A DNA stretch of 40,198 bases from NCBI RefSeq assembly GCF_023555005.1, contig NZ_JAMJPJ010000031.1:1-40198 (forward strand). Reading direction: 5' to 3'. The DNA is from Halomonas llamarensis (GTDB lineage Bacteria > Pseudomonadota > Gammaproteobacteria > Pseudomonadales > Halomonadaceae). The notes beneath the pieces were generated by a model. That model saw only the letters and a list, made by a program, of their open reading frames with translations. It was not told the DNA's origin and ran no database searches. The position numbers were made by a program, and so were the translations under genes. How positions within the stretch are numbered: the first letter of the stretch is position 1; the number at the start of each line of letters is the position of its first letter. Below are positions 23,982-32,854 of this stretch, one piece after another.

Positions 23982-25406
23982 TCACAGTCGATCCTTGTGG
24001 ATGCGTCCTGACTTCATGATCAGGCGCATATGACGCGCCGGGTCGGCCAGGAAGTCGAGGTTTTGGCTGGGGTCGCCGTCGACCACCAAAAGGTCAGCCA
24101 GGGCCCCGGGCTCAATGCGCCCGAGCGTGCCGGGATAGGGATTGCGCGGGCCACTGAGCGAAAGCAGCTCGCCGTTGCGGCCGGTGGCCATGGCCAGCGC
24201 CGTCAACGGGTCGTAGAAGCGGGTCAACTTGGCGAGGTGACGCAGCTGGTTCGGGGTGTTCTGGGGGTTGAAAAGAATGTCAGTGCCCCAGGCCGTATTA
24301 ACGTTAAAACGCTGTGCCATCTCATACGCGCGCACCGTGCCCTCGGCCACCTGGCGCTGAGACTCGCGGCGAGCCGCATCAGGATAGAGGTTTGAATCTT
24401 CGTCCTGTAAGAAGGGCTGCAAGCTCCACCAAGCGCCCTCCCCGGCCATCATTCGCACGCTCTCCTCGTCAGCTAGTTGGCCGTGTTCGATGGAGCGCAC
24501 ACCGGCCCGAAGGGCGCGCTGGATACCCCGTGGCGTATAGACGTGAACCATCACGTAGGTACCCCAGTCATCGGCAGCCTGGACGCCAGCGCGCAGCTCC
24601 CGCTCGGTAAACTGAGTGCTGTCCAGCGGGTCGTAGGTAGAAGCCACCCCGCCGCCGGCCATCAGCTTGACCTGGGAAGCGCCGAGCATCAGCTGTTCGC
24701 GGGTGCGCCTGAGCACCTCGGCCTCACCATCGGCAATCGCCGCCACCCCCTGACGCTCTTGCTCGGTCAACGGCGTAGTGGCTCCGCGGGGCACCTCGTG
24801 ACGCATGCGAAAGTCGCCGTGCCCAGAAGTTTGGGAGATCATGGCGCCAGCGGGAAATATCCGCGGCCCGGCGACAATGCCCTCGTCGATGGCACGCTTC
24901 AGCGCGAAGGCCGGCCCGCCCACATCGCGCACCGAAGTCACCCCACGCATCAGGGTCCGTTCGGCCTCGCGAGCCGCTACCAGATGCACATAGCCCACAT
25001 CGGCGGTCATCGCCGCCGCCTGAGTGATGGCGGCCAGGGTCGTGTGCCAGTGGGCATCGATCAACCCCGGCATCAGCACGCGGCCGCCGCAGTCGATCAT
25101 CTCAGCGCCCTCGGGCTCGGCATCGCCGGGCAAAATAGCCTGGATGCGTCCCTCCATAACGCGCACCGCCACGTTATCGCGCAACGGCGCGCCACTGCCG
25201 TCGAACAATCGAAGGTTGGTTAATAGCAGCGGGCTATCCTGGCCCCGCGGTGAGGCACTCACCGTCTCGGGGCCGTGTAGACCAGCAAACAGCGCCATCA
25301 TCCGTTCATGGAAATGCTGCAACAACGGCGTACCGCAGCAACAGACGCCGTGGGCGTGATAGTCCGAAGGAGTTAACGGCGATAAAGAACGCATGGCAGG
25401 CTGCAT
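23982..25406 (-). CDS. Metal-dependent amidohydrolase (imidazolonepropionase/Xaa-Pro dipeptidase-like)
   Basis: A 474-aa cytoplasmic enzyme of the amidohydrolase superfamily. It has the HxH metal motif in MPGLIDAHWHTT, a lysine strand SQVKLMAGGG, histidines in VMVHVYTPRG and SIEHGQL, and the catalytic aspartate in NTAWGTDILF. A beta-sandwich precedes the barrel (LLLTNLRLFDGSGAPLRDN) and closes it (GALADLLVVDGDP). The N-terminus is odd, with HAHGVCCCGTPLLQHFHE at about residues 19-36, a Cys/His-rich stretch not usual in the fold. ATG 25406 is chosen because the frame upstream of it runs into the insertion sequence; AGGA sits 8 bases before. The IS begins 20 bases upstream and has cut the gene off from its own promoter. 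Substrate unknown. Confidence 0.85.
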   Translation of the reverse strand: MQPAMRSLSPLTPSDYHAHGVCCCGTPLLQHFHERMMALFAGLHGPETVSASPRGQDSPLLLTNLRLFDGSGAPLRDNVAVRVMEGRIQAILPGDAEPEGAEMIDCGGRVLMPGLIDAHWHTTLAAITQAAAMTADVGYVHLVAAREAERTLMRGVTSVRDVGGPAFALKRAIDEGIVAGPRIFPAGAMISQTSGHGDFRMRHEVPRGATTPLTEQERQGVAAIADGEAEVLRRTREQLMLGASQVKLMAGGGVASTYDPLDSTQFTERELRAGVQAADDWGTYVMVHVYTPRGIQRALRAGVRSIEHGQLADEESVRMMAGEGAWWSLQPFLQDEDSNLYPDAARRESQRQVAEGTVRAYEMAQRFNVNTAWGTDILFNPQNTPNQLRHLAKLTRFYDPLTALAMATGRNGELLSLSGPRNPYPGTLGRIEPGALADLLVVDGDPSQNLDFLADPARHMRLIMKSGRIHKDRL

Positions 25407-25426
25407 GGAGGAGATCCTGTGTCTTA

Positions 25427-25442
25427 GGGCGTGTTGACGTTT
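25427..25442. repeat. Left terminal inverted repeat of the IS
   Basis: GGGCGTGTTGACGTTT; its partner is at 26268-26283. Confidence 0.85.
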
Positions 25443-25518
25443 GATCGAAGATGATTTGGCAGGATAGGGGCAAGCTCGCAGAATAGAGGTTCTCACGCCA
25501 ACAAACTGCGAGCTTGCG

Positions 25519-26268
25519 ATGCCCCGACAAATGCTCACGGATGAACACTGGTCGAAGCTGAAACCTATCCTGCTTCAACAAGGTATCTATGACAAGGCCA
25601 ACCTGCGCATCACTGTGGAAGGCATCCTTTACCGGATGCGCACTGGCTGCCAGTGGCGGGACCTGCCAGAGGCGTTTGGGTCCTGGAATACGGTCTACAA
25701 GCGCTTCAACGCCTGGTCATCGGCTGGAAAGCTGATGGCGGTTTTCAACATGCTGGTCGAGGATCCGGATGTCGAGTGGCTATTCATTGATGGCTCTTAC
25801 GTCAAGGCGCACCAGGACAGTACAGGGGCTGCCACAGAAGAGTCAGAAGCCATTGGCAAAAGTCGTGCAGGCAACACCAGCAAAATTCATCTGGCCGTTG
25901 ACGCTTATGGCCTTCCCAATTCCTTCAGGATAACGGGCGGTGAGGTACACGACAGCACAGAAGCCCAGGCATTGATTGACGACTTGCCGACGGGGGAGGC
26001 GCTAGTGGCTGACAAGGGCTATGACAGCGAGCGTATCCGTGAGCAGGTTGAGGCGAAAGGCATGGAGGCCGTGATTCCACGTAGGCGCAACTCGAAAAAG
26101 GGAAATGCCAGTCTGGACAGAGGTTTATATCGCTATCGGCATCTCGTCGAGAATGCCTTTGCCCGTTTAAAATCGTATCGCGCCATAGCGACGCGCTACG
26201 ATAAACTGAAGCGAAACTACGAAAGCATGGTGGCTTTGGCGTGCGGTTTTTTATGGCTCCCAATGTGA
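25519..26268 (+). CDS. IS5-family transposase
   Basis: A 249-aa DDE transposase in a single uninterrupted frame. The N-terminal domain (about 1-85; LTDEHWSKLKPILL and GILYRMRTGCQWRDLPEAFG) is the DUF4096-type domain of this group. Catalytic residues appear as D in EWLFIDGSYVKAHQ, D in ALVADKGYDS and E in RHLVENAFARLK. Many IS427-group elements split the transposase into two frames; this one does not. The gene should be functional. Confidence 0.93.
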   Translation: MPRQMLTDEHWSKLKPILLQQGIYDKANLRITVEGILYRMRTGCQWRDLPEAFGSWNTVYKRFNAWSSAGKLMAVFNMLVEDPDVEWLFIDGSYVKAHQDSTGAATEESEAIGKSRAGNTSKIHLAVDAYGLPNSFRITGGEVHDSTEAQALIDDLPTGEALVADKGYDSERIREQVEAKGMEAVIPRRRNSKKGNASLDRGLYRYRHLVENAFARLKSYRAIATRYDKLKRNYESMVALACGFLWLPM

Positions 26269-26283
26269 AACGTCAACAGGCCC
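26268..26283. repeat. Right terminal inverted repeat of the IS
   Basis: On the minus strand it reads GGGCCTGTTGACGTTT, differing from the left end only at position 5. Confidence 0.85.
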
Positions 26284-26285
26284 TA

Positions 26286-26612
26286 GGTAATTAACGCTTG
26301 AGTATTATCAATGGCAGTGTCGCAATCCCCTGATATAAATACGTATTGGCAATTTAATGAACCATTGCGCAATGTAACAATATGAAATTAGCTCAGAATA
26401 CTACCCGACGCCACCCCTGCGGAACCACGTCCTTACCTCTTCGCGGCAGCCGCTGGCGCCCTCCCTTCTTGTCGATAATTTACCCGCGTAGCCGTCTAAA
26501 CGAGATGAGTCTGACAGAATGGTATACTCACGGTTTCATTCATCACGAGGGCCTACCCGGCCTAAGTGGGAGTCGGTGCCTTACCCTGGCGCCATGAACG
26601 AGGAAATACACG
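26286..26612. other. Intergenic region to the right of the IS, no gene seen
   Basis: This holds the displaced upstream region of the amidohydrolase gene (leftward) and the promoter of the ABM-protein gene (rightward). The first 110 bases are AT-rich. A 71-codon frame at 26382-26597 has no recognisable features. No repeat or RNA was identified. Confidence 0.5.
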
Positions 26613-27191
26613 ATGTCCCCTGATCCTGTGACGCTGATGGTCGCGCGCCGCGTACCCCCCGGCCGCTACCATGATTTCACCGCTTGGTTGGAAGAGGGCC
26701 GCGAGCTGGCCAGCGATTTTGACGGTTACCTAGGCTCCGGCGTGCTAGACCCACCACCAGGCGATGACGAGTACCAGATTATCTTCCGCTTCCGCGACGC
26801 GCAGGCACTGGCTGCCTGGGAGCACTCGGCCTCGCGCCGGACCTGGCTTTCCCGTGGCGAGGGGCTCTATGTCGCGCCCCAAGAGCACCGCGCCATCGGG
26901 CTGGACGGTTGGTTTCAGGAGGCGACCGGCCGGACGCCACCGCGCTGGAAGCAGGCCATCGCGATTTGGTTGGCGTTCTTCCCGGTGTCGTTGGGCTTTC
27001 AGGTGCTGTTTGGCGGGCTACTTGCCGACCTACCGATTGTGCCCAAGGTGCTGCTCAGCACCCTGGCGCTGACGCCGGTGATGGTGTTCCTTTTCATCCC
27101 GCTTTCCATGCGTCTGCTGGGGCCTTGGTTGCGCGGAGAACAGTCCATCATAAAATGCCTGGCTCGAATACGGCACCAACACCGCGCATAA
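26613..27191 (+). CDS. Antibiotic-biosynthesis-monooxygenase (ABM) domain protein with membrane anchor
   Basis: A 192-aa protein starting at ATG 26613 behind GAGGAA. Residues about 1-95 form an ABM-like ferredoxin fold (VTLMVARRVPPGRYHDFTAW, then YQIIFRFRDAQALAAWEHS). Two hydrophobic helices follow (about 113-135 and 142-165), giving the soluble-domain-plus-anchor layout of the COG3224 group. ABM-fold proteins include small monooxygenases and haem-degrading enzymes, but anchored members are poorly characterised. It is convergent with the TetR gene. The function remains open. Confidence 0.75.
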   Translation: MSPDPVTLMVARRVPPGRYHDFTAWLEEGRELASDFDGYLGSGVLDPPPGDDEYQIIFRFRDAQALAAWEHSASRRTWLSRGEGLYVAPQEHRAIGLDGWFQEATGRTPPRWKQAIAIWLAFFPVSLGFQVLFGGLLADLPIVPKVLLSTLALTPVMVFLFIPLSMRLLGPWLRGEQSIIKCLARIRHQHRA

Positions 27192-27279
27192 GACGTCGGT
27201 CAGTGGTAAGCAATAGCACCATCGTGTTCATGATGGGGTGGCAGTCTTTCATGCCATCAACGCGGCATCCCCGCCGTAC

Positions 27280-27867
27280 TTAGCGTAAGCCTTGCAGAAC
27301 GTGCTTCACCGTTTGTTGCGCCTGAGGTTTAGTCGCGCCACTTTTAAGCAAAAGCCGCAACCCGGACATAGAAAAGGTTAAGAACTGTGCCGCGCTAGCG
27401 GCGTCGTTATCAGCGCTAATACTGCCTTCGTGTTGGGCACGCACAATGACTTGGGTGAAAAAACCGCTAATGTCATCAACGCATTGGCGGGCGCTTTGCG
27501 CTGGCAATGAGGCCTCACCTCCTAGCTCAGTCGCGGAGTTGAAGATCAAACAGCCAAGCTGAGCCTGCTCGCTTTGCGCATTCAAAGCCGCTTGAGTCAG
27601 TAGATTTTCAATAAATGCCCATGCCGAAGCGGCTTGATAAAATGATGCCCTCAGGGTGTTAAGAAGCTGGTCGCGATAACGTTCCAGCGCGGTCAGAAAC
27701 AACGCTTCTTTATTGCCATAAAGCTGATAGAGCGAACTACGTGATATCTCCATCGCCGCGAGCAAATCGCGTAACGACGTGTGGTGATATCCCAAACGCC
27801 AGAACGTCTGCATCGCTGCCGTTAACGCCACATCGGGTTGATGTTGTAAGGGTCTACCCATTGCCAT
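27280..27867 (-). CDS. TetR/AcrR-family transcriptional regulator
   Basis: A 195-aa repressor. ATG 27867 is used because GAGGG lies just upstream; GTG or ATG codons further out lack a ribosome site. The helix-turn-helix lies at about residues 10-55 (FWRLGYHHTSLRDLLAAM, then SRSSLYQLYGNKEALFL). The C-terminal ligand domain is all-helical, with the CLIFNSATELG segment typical of the group controlling redox or detoxification genes. Upstream is a 14-bp perfect palindrome that is a likely autoregulatory operator. No divergent target gene exists here, since znuB reads the same way and ends before the palindrome. Confidence 0.88.
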   Translation of the reverse strand: MAMGRPLQHQPDVALTAAMQTFWRLGYHHTSLRDLLAAMEISRSSLYQLYGNKEALFLTALERYRDQLLNTLRASFYQAASAWAFIENLLTQAALNAQSEQAQLGCLIFNSATELGGEASLPAQSARQCVDDISGFFTQVIVRAQHEGSISADNDAASAAQFLTFSMSGLRLLLKSGATKPQAQQTVKHVLQGLR

Positions 27868-27937
27868 CACTCGCCCTCTACTGACCAAGACCGTTTAAAA
27901 ATAGATACAAAAAATGAATAACCGTCATAAACTGTTG

Positions 27938-27951
27938 GGAATGATCATTCC
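27938..27951. promoter_or_regulatory. Palindrome GGAATGATCATTCC, probable TetR operator
   Basis: A perfect 14-bp palindrome 70 bases upstream of the TetR start, in the AT-rich spacer before znuB. Size and position are typical of TetR-family operators. Confidence 0.55.
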
Positions 27952-28037
27952 ATAAAATTAATTTACCACGTCAGCGCCACGCCATACAGGGGTATTGATG
28001 ACGATGGCAGACCTACGCAACACGGTATTGCCCCCTT

Positions 28038-28838
28038 TTATTGCCGAACCCACTGATAACTCCACGATAGCAGGCTGCTCAGAACGAACATCAACGCGGC
28101 CACACTAACGATGGTAGGGCCGGTAGGCGTATCGAATACATACGCGGATTTAAGCCCGGCGGCCACTGCCACTGTTGCAACCCCACCCGCGATAAGGGCC
28201 ATGCCTTCCGGGCTGCGGCTTAGTGGGCGAGCGGTAGCCGCCGGGATGATCAGCATGGCGGCGATCAATAAAGCCCCCACTACCTTGAGCGCCACCGCCA
28301 CCACAATCGCCAGCGCCACGGTTAGCACCAGCTGCTCGCGACGCGGCTGAATGCCGCTGGCATGTGCCAGCTCCTCGCTCATCGTGGCGGTCAGTAGCGC
28401 AGACCAGCGCCAGGCCATCAAGCTCAGCACGAGAATGGTACCCCCAGCTATTAACCCCAGATCCTGTTTGCCCACCGCGAGAATATCACCGAACAAATAG
28501 GCATTGAGGTCGACCCGTATGCCAGACAGAAACGATACCGCTACCAGGCCAATGGCGAGTGCCGAATGGGCCATGACCCCAAGCAGCGTATCCATGGCCA
28601 CCCCCCGCCCGCTCAGCAACGATACGCAACTGGCCATGAGCAGCGCCACCGCCAACACCCCGGCCAGAATCGAAATGTTCATCATCAGCGCCAGCGCCAC
28701 TCCCAAAATAGCGGCGTGAGCAGTCGCGTCGCCAAAATAGGCCATGCGCCGCCACACCACAAAACAGCCCAACGGTGCTGCGGCCATGGCCACTAGAATG
28801 CCCGCCAAGGTAGCGCGCCAGATAAAGTCATCCAACAT
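28038..28838 (-). CDS. znuB: Zinc ABC transporter permease ZnuB
   Basis: A 266-aa inner-membrane protein with about eight hydrophobic helices and the family motifs GCFVVWRRMAYFGDATAHAA near the N-terminus and VGALLIAAMLIIPAATARPL near residue 200. ATG 28838 is chosen: AGGAG precedes it by seven bases and the conserved N-terminus MLDDFIWRATLAG starts there. It overlaps znuC by 11 bases, so the two are coupled. Together with ZnuC and ZnuA it forms the high-affinity zinc importer of the inner membrane. Confidence 0.93.
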   Translation of the reverse strand: MLDDFIWRATLAGILVAMAAAPLGCFVVWRRMAYFGDATAHAAILGVALALMMNISILAGVLAVALLMASCVSLLSGRGVAMDTLLGVMAHSALAIGLVAVSFLSGIRVDLNAYLFGDILAVGKQDLGLIAGGTILVLSLMAWRWSALLTATMSEELAHASGIQPRREQLVLTVALAIVVAVALKVVGALLIAAMLIIPAATARPLSRSPEGMALIAGGVATVAVAAGLKSAYVFDTPTGPTIVSVAALMFVLSSLLSWSYQWVRQ

Positions 28839-29571
28839 CGGCTGTCTCCTCATGGTCGTGGCGATAAAATGCCAGACTATCGGCCGCATGATCACCGAAA
28901 AGCGCGCGGTAATCAGAGGAAAGCGCTACCCGTTCCGGTTTACCCTCACAGCAAATATGGCCGTTCAGACACACCACATGATTGGCGCTACGCATCACGA
29001 CATGCAGGTCGTGACTGACCATTAATACCGCACACCGATAACGCTGACGAACGGCTTCAATGTGCTTATAAAAAGCGGCCGTGCCCTTGTGGTCCAACCC
29101 CTGACTGGCTTCATCGAGAATCAGGATATCCGGCTGCATCAACAAAGCCCTGGCCAGGAGTACGCGCTGAAACTGCCCACCGGAAAGGTGATGCATGGCC
29201 ATACGTCTAAGATCCCCCGCTCCAGCATCATGTAGGGCTTCACTAACCCGCTGGCGTGAATGGCGGCGCGGAAGGTCAAGAAACCGCGCCACACTGACCG
29301 GCAAGGTAGGGTCAAGGTGCAGGCGCTGAGGCACATAGCCAATACGCGCGCCGGTGGCGATATCAACCCTGCCTGATAATGGGCGAATGGCACCAATCAG
29401 GGCTTTAACAAGGGTAGACTTACCTGACCCATTCGGGCCAATCAGCGTCACGATCTCCTGGCGATGCAATGTCAAATTGATATCGTGAAGAATCTGCCGC
29501 CCGCCAAGAACCACGTGCAACTGACGGGTTCGCAAGACAGGCGTTGAAGCAGAAGAAATGGGGTCGGGCAT
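28828..29571 (-). CDS. znuC: Zinc ABC transporter ATP-binding protein ZnuC
   Basis: A 247-aa ATPase with Walker A GPNGSGKST, Q-loop GYVPQR, signature LSGGQFQR, Walker B ILILDEASQGLD and switch VSHD. The C-terminus has a His-containing tail (YRHDHEE). The start is ATG 29571; a TTG at 29595 in frame would add eight residues and run close to the Zur box. It is divergent from znuA, with the Zur box in between, so zinc repression of both transcripts is expected. Confidence 0.93.
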   Translation of the reverse strand: MPDPISSASTPVLRTRQLHVVLGGRQILHDINLTLHRQEIVTLIGPNGSGKSTLVKALIGAIRPLSGRVDIATGARIGYVPQRLHLDPTLPVSVARFLDLPRRHSRQRVSEALHDAGAGDLRRMAMHHLSGGQFQRVLLARALLMQPDILILDEASQGLDHKGTAAFYKHIEAVRQRYRCAVLMVSHDLHVVMRSANHVVCLNGHICCEGKPERVALSSDYRALFGDHAADSLAFYRHDHEETADVG

Positions 29572-29605
29572 GACGAGACTCACAAATATTGGCAAGGCAA
29601 TTATT

Positions 29606-29620
29606 TGTTATGTTATAACA
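29606..29620. promoter_or_regulatory. Zur box between znuC and znuA
   Basis: TGTTATGTTATAACA matches 14 of 15 positions of the Zur pattern TGTTATANTATAACA and contains the palindrome ATGTTATAACAT. It lies about 35 bases before znuC and about 115 bases before znuA, placed to control both divergent promoters. Confidence 0.85.
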
Positions 29621-29736
29621 TATATAAAATAGCATCGCACGTCACTATTACCCCCTGCATGGCCGGGGCAAATACACAAACACGAGTCTTTCTCAAGACT
29701 CTACCGCAAGCGAATTATTTCAATAGGGAGTTCTCT

Positions 29737-30741
<1,005 letters not shown>

Positions 30742-30760
30742 AATACCCTATCGTGCTTTA

Positions 30761-30783
30761 CCCCGGTTCGACTTTTTCCGGGG
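30761..30783 (+). terminator. Possible terminator hairpin after znuA
   Basis: CCCCGG and CCGGGG pair around an 11-base loop, 20 bases after the znuA stop. The T run lies in the loop, not after the stem, so this is weak. Confidence 0.3.
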
Positions 30784-30834
30784 GAAGGCTTCACCTGACG
30801 ACGTTAAAAAACGGGTCATGATTGATTAATGATA

Positions 30835-30849
30835 CGTTATTACATAGCA
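30835..30849 (+). promoter_or_regulatory. Zur-like site upstream of the His-rich outer-membrane protein
   Basis: CGTTATTACATAGCA matches 11 of 15 positions of TGTTATANTATAACA. It overlaps a possible promoter (TTGATT at 30822-30827, TAGCAT at 30845-30850, gap 17), about 60 bases before the gene. Confidence 0.5.
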
Positions 30850-30909
30850 TAATGCGCTCTTAAAAATTGTGCTTTTAATCACTGACTCGAAAACACTTAG
30901 GAGTTTTGC

Positions 30910-32226
30910 ATGTCTCGCCGTTTGCTAACGCTCGCCCCCATCGCTGCCGCCGTGCTGATGGCCACCCCTGCCTGGGGTGCTGACCACCAACATAACCATT
31001 CAGGTCACGATCATGACCATCATGATCACAGCAGCCACGACCATGCGCCTGAACATGCTGACAACGGCCACAACGCCCAGGACTTCAGCCTAGATATTTC
31101 CCTCACCGTCGAAGGCATTTATCACAACCGTTTTTCCGGCGAGGAACATACCCCGGCCGGGTTTGGGCATGGCGGGCATGACGACCATGGACATGACGAT
31201 CACGGACACGAAGGCCATGCCCACGCCCTGGAAGATGGCTTTAATCTAGGGCACTCGGAAGTCGTTCTACAAGGCCGTAGCCACTACCTGGACGGTACGG
31301 CCGTGGTTTCCCTCAGCGAAGACGACATCACCCTGGAAGAAGCCTACCTCAGCACGCGGCAACTGCCCGCTAACCTAACGCTTAAAGCCGGTAAGTTCCT
31401 GTCTGACGTGGGCTATATGAATAGCCGCCACCCGCATGCCTGGGACTTTATTGAACGCCCGCTGGTCAACCAGCATATCCTAGGCGAACACGGCCTGCTG
31501 GATACCGGCGTGCAGCTAAGCTGGGCACCGGCAGCTAATATGCAAGTTGGTACCGAACTTTTCCAGGGAGAAGGCGAAGGCTTCAGCCAATTCAGTGAAG
31601 GCGGCTTTGAAGCACGCGAAGATGGCCCGCGTGTCAGCACGCTATTCGCCAAGTTCCAGCCTGATCTCGGCGCTGACCAGACGCTAAACCTGGGGGCGTC
31701 GGCAGGCTATAACCGTCAGTTCGTGCGCGTGGATGACCACGGCCATCATGCGCACACCGCCGAAGGCGATAACTGGTTTGCCGGGTTGGATGCCCGCTAC
31801 CTTCGTGATGGCGGCCAGCCAGGCCTGAAGGGTGATTGGCAGCTGGGCGGCGAATATTTTTATACCGAGCGCGACCTGCGTGAACACGTTCAGCATGACG
31901 ACCACTTTCATGCACGGGATGCCCATACCGAGCAACAGGATGGCGCTTATCTGGAAACCACCTATGGTATCGCGCCAAGCTGGCAACTCGGCTTGCGTAC
32001 TGAAGCCCTAGGCATGAGCAATCGCGTGATGGGCACCCATCCCACCACTATCGTCTCGGAAGACGTCTCCTGGCGGCACAGCGGTCAGCTTACCTGGCAC
32101 CTGCGCAGTGACATGTTCCTGCGTGCCCAGGTCACTCAGGAAGATTACGCCGATGAAGAAGAAAGCTGGGTGGGCATGCTGCAGTTCAACGCCACCTTTG
32201 GTAACCACGCGGGTCACAATCACTAA
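30910..32226 (+). CDS. His-rich outer-membrane barrel protein, probable zinc-regulated porin
   Basis: A 438-aa exported protein starting at ATG 30910 behind TAGGAG. A signal peptide (about 1-23, ending TPAWG) is followed by a His/Asp-rich segment (about 25-55; 12 histidines), then barrel strands interrupted by further His-rich loops (about 84-105, 275-283 and 333-345). It ends in HAGHNH rather than the usual phenylalanine, after a strand MLQFNATFG. It lacks the TonB box and plug of ZnuD-type receptors and is far shorter. Position beside znuA, the Zur-like box and the histidine content suggest zinc passage or capture at the outer membrane. No function is established for it that I can name. Confidence 0.72.
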   Translation: MSRRLLTLAPIAAAVLMATPAWGADHQHNHSGHDHDHHDHSSHDHAPEHADNGHNAQDFSLDISLTVEGIYHNRFSGEEHTPAGFGHGGHDDHGHDDHGHEGHAHALEDGFNLGHSEVVLQGRSHYLDGTAVVSLSEDDITLEEAYLSTRQLPANLTLKAGKFLSDVGYMNSRHPHAWDFIERPLVNQHILGEHGLLDTGVQLSWAPAANMQVGTELFQGEGEGFSQFSEGGFEAREDGPRVSTLFAKFQPDLGADQTLNLGASAGYNRQFVRVDDHGHHAHTAEGDNWFAGLDARYLRDGGQPGLKGDWQLGGEYFYTERDLREHVQHDDHFHARDAHTEQQDGAYLETTYGIAPSWQLGLRTEALGMSNRVMGTHPTTIVSEDVSWRHSGQLTWHLRSDMFLRAQVTQEDYADEEESWVGMLQFNATFGNHAGHNH

Positions 32227-32250
32227 CGGCAAATAACGGGCATTGAACCA

Positions 32251-32460
32251 CTAGAGCACATCATCGTCGCTACCGGTGCGCACGCTTTCCAACTCTCCGC
32301 TGATCAGCGAGATATCAACGGCGACTTGGATAGGCGCGCAGCACTGGTGGCAATCTTCCCACGTAACATGGCTGCCCTGAGACGTATCGATAAAAAAGGT
32401 CAAAGGGCTGTCGCAATAGGGGCAGTGAAAGTCGTAAGGAACCAGCGCATCATCGTGCAT
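32251..32460 (-). CDS. Small CPXCG-motif cysteine-rich protein
   Basis: A 69-aa protein of the CPXCG (Cys_rich_CPXG) family. Two cysteine pairs, CPYC at residues 13-16 and CHQC at about 37-40, probably form a zinc ribbon; FFIDTSQGSHVTWEDC between them is characteristic. ATG 32460 follows AGGAG. It converges on the His-rich barrel gene. The family is widespread in gammaproteobacteria and uncharacterised. The location next to zinc genes may be coincidental. Confidence 0.85.
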   Translation of the reverse strand: MHDDALVPYDFHCPYCDSPLTFFIDTSQGSHVTWEDCHQCCAPIQVAVDISLISGELESVRTGSDDDVL

Positions 32461-32665
32461 GCTGTCTCCTGGAAATAAAGAGAGAAAGAAGTCATTCTGA
32501 TTTACCCTGCCACTTTAACAGGCTATCTGCCTTTACGTAGATACGCGTTGCCCTACGCTGAAGCACGCGGTCCGAGACCTTCCCAAACGTAACCTGCTCG
32601 GTTGCACGCTATCAACGCCTCTATCCGCGTTAGTGTACGGAGTGCGACACTGCCGGATATAAACG

Positions 32666-32794
32666 TTGACGCGCCTCGTTGACAACGCACTTTGCTATCG
32701 TCACCCCGAACGGGTATCTTTTGTCGAAATTTTGCCAGTAGAAGATACCAAACGTAACAAGGTGTGCATAAAAGATAACGGCGTAGAAGTGGCG
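32666..32794 (+). pseudogene. Remnant of a histidine-kinase ATPase domain
   Basis: About 43 codons read LVDNALCYRHPERVSFVEI and then VCIKDNGVEVA, matching the N-box and G1 region of HATPase_c domains. Compare HNAWLYRRPERPLKIRI ... FRVEDNGSGIAP in the kinase at 37635-38999. The frame meets a TAA just upstream, and the homology stops before the rest of the ATPase domain. It lies directly before a receiver gene, where a kinase would be expected. The rest of 32461-32854 shows no gene. Confidence 0.6.
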
Positions 32795-32854
32795 ACATTA
32801 CCGTCGATACCGGCGGTACCGTGTTTCTTTTACTGTTTCCCAAGGATACGCACC

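Larger units (their letters stand above)
25427..26283 (+). mobile_element. IS5-family insertion sequence (IS427-like), 857 bp
   Basis: A complete element. Terminal inverted repeats of 16 bp (25427-25442 and 26268-26283) begin GGGC and share TGTTGACGTTT, with one mismatch at position 5. The flanking TA (25425-26 and 26284-85) is a probable 2-bp target duplication, as reported for the IS427 group. It carries one intact transposase gene filling most of its length, and the transposase stop codon overlaps the right terminal repeat. The intact frame and ends suggest a recent insertion. Confidence 0.88.

Noticed and set aside
25407..25538. N-terminal extension of the amidohydrolase frame into the IS
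   Set aside because: These codons come from the IS left end read backwards. The family homology and ribosome site place the start at 25406.
26382..26597. 71-codon frame between the IS and the ABM gene
   Set aside because: No ribosome site, Arg/Pro/Leu-rich composition and no recognisable motif.
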